DNA of 14,907 nt from Streptosporangiaceae bacterium (GTDB lineage Bacteria > Actinomycetota > Actinomycetes > Streptosporangiales > Streptosporangiaceae): positions 1 through 14,907 of the forward strand of contig JASIBM010000398.1 of assembly GCA_030045175.1 (NCBI GenBank). The letters are read 5' to 3'. This document shows, in pieces, positions 6,777 to 13,744 of the stretch. Each line of letters begins with the position of its first letter. Within the stretch, counting starts at the first letter, position 1. Under the pieces are notes generated by a model, which ran no database searches, was not told the DNA's origin, and saw nothing but the letters and a program-made list of their open reading frames with translations. The position numbers were made by a program, and so were the translations under genes.

Positions 6777-9700
6777 GGTGCAGCCCGGTGACCTCGCCGA
6801 GCAGGCCATCGCAATGCTGACCACATACCAGCGCAATGGTGACGTCACCTTGCTCGGTAAGGCCGTCGAGATGTTCCGCGCGGCGCTGGCCGCCACGGCA
6901 GAGGATCGCCGCGACCGGCATATCTACCTGTCCAATCTCGGCGGTGCGTTGCAGGCACTGGCAGAGGCGACCGGCGACGCCGCACCGCTAGCCGAGGCAG
7001 TCTTCCTGGTGCAGGCTGCGACGGAAGGGATCGCGGCGGATCACCCTGACCGTGCTGGTTACCTGGCTAACCTTTGTGCGACGTTGCGCTCATTGGCCGA
7101 TATGACGGGAGATCCGGTCATCGCGGCGGAGGCGGTGCGGACTGGCCGGGCCGCCGTGTCGCAATCCCAGGCCGGTGATCCGGCTCATGCGCGGGCCCTG
7201 GCCAATCTCGCGGGCAGCCTCCTGGCGCTTTTCGACCAGACCCGCGACATAGCCACGATCACCGAGGCTGCGCGGTACGCCCGTGCTGCGGTCGCCGCCA
7301 CTCCCGCTGGTCATCCCGAGCGGGTCACGCGGCTGTCTGACCTCGGGGTAATACTGAGAGCGCGTTACGAACGGACCGGTGATACGGCGGCACTTGCCGA
7401 AGCGGCTGAGACCGGCCGGGCGGCGATCGCGGCGAGCTCGGCCCGCGGCCTGGCCCACGCCCGGCGGCTGGGGAATCTCGCGATGACCATCGCCGCATTG
7501 GCACGCAGGACCGGTGATCAGGCGTTGCTGCGTGAGGCAGCCGAGACCGGCCGGGCGGCGGTCCGGGCTTATCCGCCAGGGCAGGCCGAGCGCGCGGCCG
7601 CGCAGTCTAATTTGTCCACTATTCTCCGGGCGCTGGCTCACCTGAGCGACGAGACCGCGATCGGAGCCGAGGCCATCGAGATGGCGCGGCAAGCGGTCGC
7701 CGCAACGCCTCCCGATGACCCCGACCTGGCCGGAAGGCTGTCCAACCTGGGCGCTAGCTTGCTCAGCCGCTGGGAACGGACCGGGCAGGCAGCGGCCCTG
7801 CGCGAGGCCGTGCAGGTCGGCCGCCTGGCCATCGAGATCGCCCCGGCCGGGCACCCTGCGCGCTTCATCTTCTTGTCCAACCTCGGTGACGCGCTTCGCC
7901 AGCTGGCAGAGCGGACCGGCGATACCAGCGCGCTGAGGGAAGCCGTATCGGTTGGCCGGGACGCCGTCGCGAGCGTCGAAGCCGATGACCCGAGGCACGC
8001 CAGCGCCCTGGCGAACCTGGCTAACGCGCTGGTGAGATTGTTCGAGCAGACCACTGAGACGGCGGACGGGCAAGAGGCCGTGCGGGTCGGGCGACTCGCG
8101 GTCGCAGTCACCTTCGACGACGATGCCGAGCGCCCGGCTAGGCTCTCCAGCCTGGGGATCGCGCTCTATTCGCTGTACCAGCGCACCGGTGAGATCGCGG
8201 CGCTTGAGGAGGCCATCTCGGTCGGATACGCTGCCGTCGCCGCCACCCCAGCCGGTCATCCGAACCTGGCCATGCACCTTGGGAACCTAGGGAACTCCCT
8301 GCGCCAGCTGGCCGCGGCTACCGGGCAGCTGGCCGCTAGCGAGAAATCGGCCGACATCGCCCGCCAGGCCGTCGCGGCCGTCCCTGAAGGCCACCCGCAG
8401 CGCCCGGCGCATCTGGTTAACCTAGCGAACGCGCTGGGAGGCCTGTTCGACCGGACCGGCGACGCGGACCCGATCATCGAGGCAGTTCAGGCTGCCCGCG
8501 AGGCCGTCGCCCTGAGCTCTGACTGGCCGGATAGGTTCCCTGCCTTGTCCGCGCTGAGCGGCGCGTTGCAGCGGATGTCCGGTTTGAGCTCAGGGGCGGC
8601 CGAGCTGGAACAGGCCCTGCAAGCCGCGAGGGAGGCCGTCGGCTTGCTTCCGGCTGGCCACGCCGACATGCCGGGCAGGCTCTCCAATCTTGGGGGCGTC
8701 CTCTTGATGCTCTACCAGCGGACCGGCGCGACCAGCGACCTTGACGAAGCCGTCGATGCCGGAAGGAAAGCGGTCAGCGCCTTGCCCGCTGACTACCCCG
8801 GCCGGGCCGCTTACTTGCTGAACTTGGCTGGCAGCCTTCAGGCACAGTACCTGGCAAGCCGCGAGCCCGGGGCGCTGGCGGCAGCCGAGCAAGCCCTCAC
8901 CGACGCAGGCCAGCAGGCGACCGGGCCCGTCCGGGTGCGGATAGCGGCTTACCGGGAGCTGACCGGCCTTCCTGATCGCCACGGCCGGCCGCCTGACCGG
9001 CTGCTGGCCGATGCGGAGGCGGCCATCAGGCTGCTCCCTCAGGCTGCGCCGAGGACACTGGCGCGCACCGACCGGGAACGCGCGCTGGGCCAGGTTCAGG
9101 GGCTTGGCGGGCGGGCGGCTGCCGCTGCCCTGACGGCAGGCCAGCCGGCCCGGGCGGTAGAACTGCTCGAACAGGCCCGCGGCGTCATGATTGCGGACAG
9201 CCTGGATGCTCGCGGCAGCGACCGGGTGCGCCTTCGAGAGCAGGCTGCCGATCTCGCGGTTGAGTTCGACCGGCTTCTCGATCATCTTGACTTCCTCGAC
9301 CGGCCACTGCCTGCGCCTGAGCTACCGCCGGGCGATGGTGCCAGGCCGCCCGCCCAACTATGGCGGGACGGCCAGGAACTTGCCGACGCACGCCGCCGGG
9401 CGCAGGAGGAATGGCAGGCGCTGATCGAGCGGATCCGCGTCATTGACGGGCTCTCCGATTTCCTGCGGGCGCCGGATATCGCCAGGCTTGCCGTTCAGGC
9501 GCAAGAGGGGCCAGTCGTCTTCCTGAATGCCGCGCCCACGCGATGTGATGCCGTGATCGTGACCTCGGACGCTAACGAGCCTGTGATCGTCGTCGAGCTG
9601 GGTGCCCTGACTGAGGACGACGCATATCACCAGGTCAACCGCCTGTTGCGGGCGCGAAGGACACTGGCCGACCCCGCTGCCGCGGACACCGAGCTCGCGG

Positions 9701-10596
9701 CAGCGCAGTCGGAGTTCCTCGGTGTGCTTGCGTGGGCCTGGGACGCCGTTGCCGGGCCGGTGCTCGACGCACTCGGCTACTGCCGCCAGCCCGAGACGAC
9801 TTGGCCTCGGCTGTGGTGGTGCCCGGTCGGCGTGCTTGGCTTCCTGCCCTGGCACGCGGCCGGCCACCACGAGGAGATCGGCACCACGATGTCCGCCGCC
9901 AGCGAGAATCCGCGGACGGTACTCGACCGCGTGGTTTCCTCTTATGCGATTACCATCCGCGCGCTCGCGCACGCCCGGGCACGGCGAGCCGCGTCGGGTG
10001 ATTGCGCGACCATCGTGATAGCCGTGCCCGACGCACCAGGAGCTAGGCTGCTGGATGGGGCGAGGAAGGAAGCCCGGCTGCTAGCCGAGCTGGTCCCGCA
10101 GGCCGACGAACTGCCTCATCCGACTCGGCTGAGCGTGCTGGCAGCGCTGCCCCGGTATGCGGTCGCGCATTTCGCCTGCCACGGCGTGGCGAACTGGGCC
10201 GAGCCTTCAGCCAGCCGCCTGCTCCTTTACGACTGCGACACGTCCCCGATGACTGTGGCTGATGTCTCGGCGCTCCGGCTCACCGGCGGCCTCGCGTACC
10301 TGTCAGCCTGCGACACCGGTCTGACCAATCCGAGCCTGATCGACGAGGCAGTGCACATCACCGGAGCCTTCCACCTGGCTGGCTACCAGCACGTCATCGG
10401 CGCGCTCTGGCCGGTCAGCGATGAAATCGCTAGCATGATCGCAATTGACGTCTACCGGCACCTCACCACCGACGGCACTAGACCGCCCGACGTCGGTGCG
10501 ACGGCTGAGGCTCTGCACCACGCTACCCGCCGCCTGCGCGCCCATGTTCGGGGACTTCCGGTCATCTGGGCACCTCTGACCCACACCGGCATTTAA
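6766..10596 (+). CDS. TPR-CHAT caspase-like peptidase (second, larger)
   Basis: This 1276-residue paralogue of the upstream CHAT protein lacks the N-terminal 150-residue region and starts almost directly in the repeats. Sixteen TPR-like units of 45 residues (one of 44) run from about residue 10 to 728. A linker helical region follows, including a charged stretch near 840-890, and then the CHAT domain (about 985-1276). The core motifs are WWCPVGVLGFLPWHAAG, VAHFACHG with catalytic His1139, and LAYLSACDT with catalytic Cys1182. Both catalytic residues are present, so an active peptidase is likely. ATG 6766 lies inside the cyclase-like gene, an 11-bp overlap typical of coupled translation. The natural C-terminus (PLTHTGI) aligns with that of the first CHAT protein. 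The TAA at 10594-10596 lies inside the target duplication of the insertion sequence, so the insertion has not truncated it. The substrate is unknown; the second copy may have a different target or process the first. Confidence 0.92.
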   Translation: MTNEVQPGDLAEQAIAMLTTYQRNGDVTLLGKAVEMFRAALAATAEDRRDRHIYLSNLGGALQALAEATGDAAPLAEAVFLVQAATEGIAADHPDRAGYLANLCATLRSLADMTGDPVIAAEAVRTGRAAVSQSQAGDPAHARALANLAGSLLALFDQTRDIATITEAARYARAAVAATPAGHPERVTRLSDLGVILRARYERTGDTAALAEAAETGRAAIAASSARGLAHARRLGNLAMTIAALARRTGDQALLREAAETGRAAVRAYPPGQAERAAAQSNLSTILRALAHLSDETAIGAEAIEMARQAVAATPPDDPDLAGRLSNLGASLLSRWERTGQAAALREAVQVGRLAIEIAPAGHPARFIFLSNLGDALRQLAERTGDTSALREAVSVGRDAVASVEADDPRHASALANLANALVRLFEQTTETADGQEAVRVGRLAVAVTFDDDAERPARLSSLGIALYSLYQRTGEIAALEEAISVGYAAVAATPAGHPNLAMHLGNLGNSLRQLAAATGQLAASEKSADIARQAVAAVPEGHPQRPAHLVNLANALGGLFDRTGDADPIIEAVQAAREAVALSSDWPDRFPALSALSGALQRMSGLSSGAAELEQALQAAREAVGLLPAGHADMPGRLSNLGGVLLMLYQRTGATSDLDEAVDAGRKAVSALPADYPGRAAYLLNLAGSLQAQYLASREPGALAAAEQALTDAGQQATGPVRVRIAAYRELTGLPDRHGRPPDRLLADAEAAIRLLPQAAPRTLARTDRERALGQVQGLGGRAAAAALTAGQPARAVELLEQARGVMIADSLDARGSDRVRLREQAADLAVEFDRLLDHLDFLDRPLPAPELPPGDGARPPAQLWRDGQELADARRRAQEEWQALIERIRVIDGLSDFLRAPDIARLAVQAQEGPVVFLNAAPTRCDAVIVTSDANEPVIVVELGALTEDDAYHQVNRLLRARRTLADPAAADTELAAAQSEFLGVLAWAWDAVAGPVLDALGYCRQPETTWPRLWWCPVGVLGFLPWHAAGHHEEIGTTMSAASENPRTVLDRVVSSYAITIRALAHARARRAASGDCATIVIAVPDAPGARLLDGARKEARLLAELVPQADELPHPTRLSVLAALPRYAVAHFACHGVANWAEPSASRLLLYDCDTSPMTVADVSALRLTGGLAYLSACDTGLTNPSLIDEAVHITGAFHLAGYQHVIGALWPVSDEIASMIAIDVYRHLTTDGTRPPDVGATAEALHHATRRLRAHVRGLPVIWAPLTHTGI
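6793..8949 (+). repeat. Sixteen 45-residue (135-bp) TPR-like units
   Basis: After a first unit at residues 10-54, units begin at residues 55, 100, 145, 190, 235, 280, 325, 370, 415, 460, 505, 550, 594, 639 and 684, each opening with LxNLxxxL. Only the unit at 550 is one residue short. The strict 135-bp spacing suggests an uninterrupted superhelix, possibly a docking platform. Confidence 0.85.
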
Positions 10597-10599
10597 ACC
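10590..10599. repeat. Target site duplication, left copy
   Basis: CATTTAAACC directly precedes the left inverted repeat and is repeated exactly after the right one. The TAA in it is the stop codon of the second CHAT gene. The G before it also matches, so the duplication could be counted as 11 bp. A length of 10-12 bp is normal for IS4-family elements. Confidence 0.93.
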
Positions 10600-10631
10600 C
10601 AATGCCGTTGACTTTAGGTCTCCGGCGGGGG
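10600..10631 (+). repeat. Left terminal inverted repeat of the IS4-family element
   Basis: It starts CAATGCCGTTGACTTTAGGT and matches the reverse complement of 12058-12089 at 31 of 32 positions. The only difference is C versus T at position 27. It contains the stop codon of the transposase in its unshifted frame (TTA on the plus strand at 10614-10616). Confidence 0.95.
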
Positions 10632-12018
10632 GCGTGCGGCGAGGATAACCCGGACTGCCTCGTTCGGCTGCTTGGTCGGTTGCGCTGGCCGGGGACGGTC
10701 GGGGTTCCAGGACAGGTAGCGGGACATCTTTCGCTTGACCTGGCGGATCACGGCGCGGAGCCGGCGAGGCGGGTTGATCTCCTCTTGCAATTCCCGGGCG
10801 AGGTTGGCCAGCTCGGCGGCCAGTCCCTGCGGGGGGAAAAATCCCGGTCGTTGCGGTGACTGACCGGCGGACGGCGCGCAGCGCCGCGGTGAACGACAGC
10901 CGGTCGGGGTCGATCGGCTCGGCCTGGCAGGTCGCTGCCTGGTGCATCAGGGTGCGGACAGCGGTGTGCGCGGCCAGGTGGGCGTAGATCTCCTGGCGGA
11001 CCAGGCCGGGGCTCTTGCTGGTCATGATGTTCCGGGAGCCGAGCTGGTACGTCTTCCACTCGGCCAGGGTGTTTTCCGCCTCCCACCGCTCGGCGTACAG
11101 GGCTCCGAGCTCGGCGGCCGGGGCCGCGTCCGGGCCGAGGATCGTGGTCGCCAGGCGGTACCGCTCGCCGTGGTTGCGGCCGGGGTCGTCCAGGACGTAT
11201 TCGACCACGCGTACCCGCAGGTCCTCGGCCGGGTGCCGGGTCCGTCCCCGGCCACCGTGCACGGTGGAGATCCACGAGCCGTCCGGCAGCGCCTGCTCGG
11301 CCGGCAGCTTCCACAGCTTCGGCACCCGCCAGGCCAGCTCGGCGCCGGTGGCGGCCAGCTGCTTCCACAGGTGCACCCCGGGCAGGCCCCGGTCGGCTAG
11401 CACCAGCATGCCCGGCCGCAGCGAGCGGGCCAGCCGGGCGGCCAGATCCCGCTCGTGGACGCGGTAGGCGCCCGCCTCCGCGTCGACCACGACATGGGTG
11501 CCGGACTCGATCAGCGTCTCCACCCGGGCCAGCGGGTAGCCGGCCGGGCCGTGTCCTTTCCTTCGCCGCGGTCGGCCCAGCCCGGCGGCGTTGGCCGACG
11601 TGTCGGCTGCCTCCACCGTGGTCCCGTCGATGACCATCAGCCGCCACCCGCGCCAGAACGCCCCCGGCGTCGCCGCGGTAGCCACTCCCGGGCCTGCCCG
11701 CGCCAGCAGCCGCTGGAACGGCTGGTCCCCCAGCCGCTGCCGCGCCCGGAAGACCGCGGCCTTATCCGGGACATGCCAGCTACCCCAGCCACATGCGTCA
11801 TGACGAGCCGGCTCGGCCAGCGTGCGCAGCACCTCCCGGTAGGGAGCGGGAGAAAACAGCGCCTTGCCGAGCATGAAGTAGACCATCAGCCGGGCAGGCA
11901 GCAGCCGCACCCGCGCCTCCCGGGCGCTGGTCGCGGCCAGGATCTCATCGACCAGGCCCGGCGGGTACACCTCGGCCAGATCACCCAGCGTGACCCGGTC
12001 CACCAGCCGCGATTCCAT
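10614..12018 (-). pseudogene. IS4-family transposase, frameshifted near the C-terminus
   Basis: The gene reads from ATG 12018 (MESRLVDRVTLGDLAEVY), with a good G-rich ribosome site at 12025-12030. It has the RNase H-like DDE core: first Asp in VIDGTT, second Asp in LADRGLPG, and Glu in YAERWEAENTLAEWK. The last is the Y-(2)-R-(3)-E-(6)-K signature of IS4 transposases. The frame breaks at a run of six C on the minus strand (G run 10831-10836). Reading five C would continue as IFPPQGLAAEL with a basic segment VKRKMSRY, and would end at a TAA inside the left inverted repeat (10614). As written, the frame misses that stop and runs out of the element into antisense of the CHAT gene, ending at 10303. 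It may be a real inactivating mutation, a homopolymer sequencing error, or +1 ribosomal slippage. The catalytic core lies upstream of the break and is intact. Confidence 0.85.
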
Positions 12019-12024
12019 CGGGCA

Positions 12025-12030
12025 CCCCCC
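12025..12030 (-). promoter_or_regulatory. Ribosome binding site of the transposase
   Basis: GGGGGG on the minus strand lies 6 bases upstream of ATG 12018. It favours this start over the in-frame GTG at 12045. Confidence 0.55.
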
Positions 12031-12057
12031 TGCCACCCGAGACACCCCGTGTACCTA

Positions 12058-12089
12058 CCCCCACCGGAGACCTAAAGTCAACGGCATTG
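12058..12089 (-). repeat. Right terminal inverted repeat of the IS4-family element
   Basis: Read on the minus strand it starts CAATGCCGTTGACTTTAGGT and mirrors the left repeat at 31 of 32 bases. It lies 39 bases upstream of the transposase start, so any transposase promoter must be in this short leader or outside the element. Confidence 0.95.
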
Positions 12090-12099
12090 CATTTAAACC
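12090..12099. repeat. Target site duplication, right copy
   Basis: CATTTAAACC is identical to 10590-10599. Removing the element and one copy restores a convergent junction with about 29 bp between the CHAT stop and the dioxygenase stop. Confidence 0.93.
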
Positions 12100-12125
12100 G
12101 AGGGCTGTGATGCGCGATGGACCGG

Positions 12126-12998
12126 CTATGCCTGTGGCCTGGTTCCGTTGATCGTCACGCGCTCGCCATAACGGGAGTGCGGGAAGTAGTCCCAGACCGC
12201 GTGGTGCTGCGTGCAGCGGTTGTCCCAGAACACCAGCGTCCCCGGCGTCCACCGCACCCGGCAGCTCAGTATCGGCGACTTGACCAGGCTGAACAGCAGG
12301 TCCAGGATGGCCCGGCTCTCCTCGCGGGAGAGCTGGACGATGTGCGAGGTGAAGCCGGCGTTCACGAAGAGCAGCTTGCGGCCGGTCTCCGGGTGGCGGA
12401 CGATTACCGGGTGCTCGCTCTTGGGCACGACGTATTCCGGCGGCGGCGCGTAGCCCTGCCACGGGATCAGGCCGTCGTGGATGGCGGTCAGGCCGGACAG
12501 GAACTCCTTCATCGGCGGCGACAGCACCTCGTAGGCCATGTGCATGCTGGCAAAGAGCGTGTCGCCGCCGCTGCCTATCTCCGGGGTGCGGGTGACGTAC
12601 AGCATGGACCCGAGCGAGGGCTCGGCGTCGGCTGTGCCGTCGCAGTGCCAGTCCTCGCCGGAGACGAACTGCGAGTCCTTGTCCGCGCTGACCGGCAGTA
12701 CGGCTGGGTCGCCCCCGTCGAGCTCGGCGAGCTGGCGGTGCCGCAGCTCGCCGAAGTAGCTGGCGAAGTGCTTGTGCTCGTCGGCGGTTAGCTTCTGGTC
12801 ACGGAATACGAGCACGTGGTGGGCCAGGAAGGCGCTCTTGATGTCGCTGAGCTGCTGATCAGACAGATCTTGGGACAGGTCGAGGCCGGCGACCTCGGCG
12901 CCGATCACCGGGGTCAGCGGCGCTACCGCGATGGTCTGGTAGGTCTGCGGCGACCGGGTGGTGACGAGCCGGTCCGCGTCGAGTACGAACTTCTCCAC
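12126..12998 (-). CDS. TauD/TfdA-family Fe(II)/2-oxoglutarate dioxygenase
   Basis: This 290-residue protein has the length and fold signature of the taurine dioxygenase family. These enzymes couple oxidative decarboxylation of 2-oxoglutarate to hydroxylation (or a related oxidation) of a substrate. The iron ligands are visible: His118 and Asp120 in EDWHCDGT, and His265 in DNRCTQHHAVWDY. Arg280 in YGERVTI should bind 2-oxoglutarate, and GGDTLFAS at 144-151 is the conserved strand after the active site. The frame is open further upstream to 13130, but GTG 12998 has a perfect AGGAGG six bases before it and gives the standard N-terminus. It is the third gene of a leftward operon, 50 bp after the SGNH gene. 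A true taurine dioxygenase is unlikely, because no sulfonate genes are nearby; the substrate is more likely a small metabolite made by this cluster. Confidence 0.92.
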   Translation of the reverse strand: MEKFVLDADRLVTTRSPQTYQTIAVAPLTPVIGAEVAGLDLSQDLSDQQLSDIKSAFLAHHVLVFRDQKLTADEHKHFASYFGELRHRQLAELDGGDPAVLPVSADKDSQFVSGEDWHCDGTADAEPSLGSMLYVTRTPEIGSGGDTLFASMHMAYEVLSPPMKEFLSGLTAIHDGLIPWQGYAPPPEYVVPKSEHPVIVRHPETGRKLLFVNAGFTSHIVQLSREESRAILDLLFSLVKSPILSCRVRWTPGTLVFWDNRCTQHHAVWDYFPHSRYGERVTINGTRPQA

Positions 12999-13004
12999 GA
13001 GTTT

Positions 13005-13010
13005 CCTCCT
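13005..13010 (-). promoter_or_regulatory. Ribosome binding site of the dioxygenase gene
   Basis: AGGAGG on the minus strand is followed by AAACTC and then GTG 12998. It is the clearest ribosome site in the window and decides the start of the dioxygenase. Confidence 0.85.
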
Positions 13011-13048
13011 AGCTGGCGTGGGTGTCCGGTGGCCTGGCCGTGCTGCGC

Positions 13049-13744
13049 TCATAGCCCTCGGTCGAGCAGGTCGGCCAGGACCAGCCGGCCGAAGGCGAGG
13101 TTGCCGTGGATCGGGTCGTCGGCCTCGCACAACTCTGGCCGCTGGCGGCCGTTGGCATCGGTGACCCGGTCACGCAGGTCGACGACCTCGACGCCTAGCT
13201 CATCGAGCGCGCGGCGCATGGTCTCCTGTGCCGCCATGAAGACCTCGGGGTCGGACATGCTAGGCACCCGCTGTGGCGGCAGTGGCGCGATCACGCGGAG
13301 TCCTAGGCCGCGGGCGTGCCGGTAGAAGGACAGCGCGTCACGGGTCATGGCCATGATGATGTGGTCGAAAAGGTATCCGCCAAGGAATCCGGGTACGAAA
13401 GGGCCGGCCGGCGTGCGGTAGATCTGCCAGTTGTGCGAGGTGGCGAGGAAGTGAGCGCTCAGTCCGAAGGTGAGCACCAGCGGGATCGCCAGCTCCCCCA
13501 GGCCGGCCACGCCAAGCTCGGCCAGGAATTCCCGGTACGCCTTGTCGATATCGAGGTCCCGGAAGACGGGGTCGTTCTCGCGCAGATCGAAGAAGTTGGC
13601 GTTGAAGTCGCGCCCCGATCCGACCGGACCGCCGACGAACGGTATTCCCGCGGCCCGCGCCGCCCGGCCGACGGGCCCGGCGTGCGAGTCGCCGAGCAGC
13701 AGGAACCTAGCGGGGGCGGTAGTAGTCGAGCACGGCGTCGTCAC
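13049..13744 (-). CDS. SGNH/GDSL-like hydrolase or acyltransferase
   Basis: The product is 231 residues from GTG 13744. Block I is FLLLGDSHAG, with the probable nucleophile Ser20. Block V is ADDPIHGN, with Asp210 and His213 in the D-x-x-H arrangement of SGNH esterases. GGPVGSGRDFN at 38-48 could supply the oxyanion Gly/Asn. No signal peptide or membrane helix is seen, so it is probably cytoplasmic. The start is chosen because GGAGG at 13756-13760 lies upstream and the family core begins just after residue 12. GTG 13756 is possible, while the longer frame to 13843 is an overlap shadow. It overlaps the GSCFA gene by 38 bp, so the two are coupled and may act together as paired SGNH-fold proteins. 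The reaction could be ester hydrolysis or acyl transfer; the substrate is unknown. Confidence 0.75.
   Translation of the reverse strand: MTTPCSTTTAPARFLLLGDSHAGPVGRAARAAGIPFVGGPVGSGRDFNANFFDLRENDPVFRDLDIDKAYREFLAELGVAGLGELAIPLVLTFGLSAHFLATSHNWQIYRTPAGPFVPGFLGGYLFDHIIMAMTRDALSFYRHARGLGLRVIAPLPPQRVPSMSDPEVFMAAQETMRRALDELGVEVVDLRDRVTDANGRQRPELCEADDPIHGNLAFGRLVLADLLDRGL

Larger units (their letters stand above)
10600..12089 (-). mobile_element. Complete IS4-family insertion sequence, 1490 bp
   Basis: The element is bounded by 32-bp terminal inverted repeats and flanked by a 10-bp direct repeat. It holds one transposase gene on the minus strand with IS4-family DDE and Y-R-E-K signatures. It sits between two convergent operons and disrupts neither coding sequence. 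The two target copies are still identical, which indicates a fairly recent insertion. The rest of its interior is accounted for by the transposase gene and a 39-bp leader at the right end. Confidence 0.95.

Noticed and set aside
56..8949. 135-bp periodicity as a CRISPR array or DNA satellite
   Set aside because: The repeat is at protein level, with diverged DNA and no short identical repeats or spacers.
10303..10613. Transposase C-terminal extension as real protein
   Set aside because: It arises from the frameshift and lies antisense to the CHAT domain; the conserved C-terminus is in the other frame and stops at 10614.
10602..10859. Plus-strand frame starting in the left inverted repeat
   Set aside because: It is antisense to the transposase C-terminus and has no ribosome site.
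12999..13130. Longer start for the dioxygenase
   Set aside because: The extension is Arg/Pro/Gly-rich and overlaps the SGNH gene; a perfect AGGAGG fixes the start at 12998.
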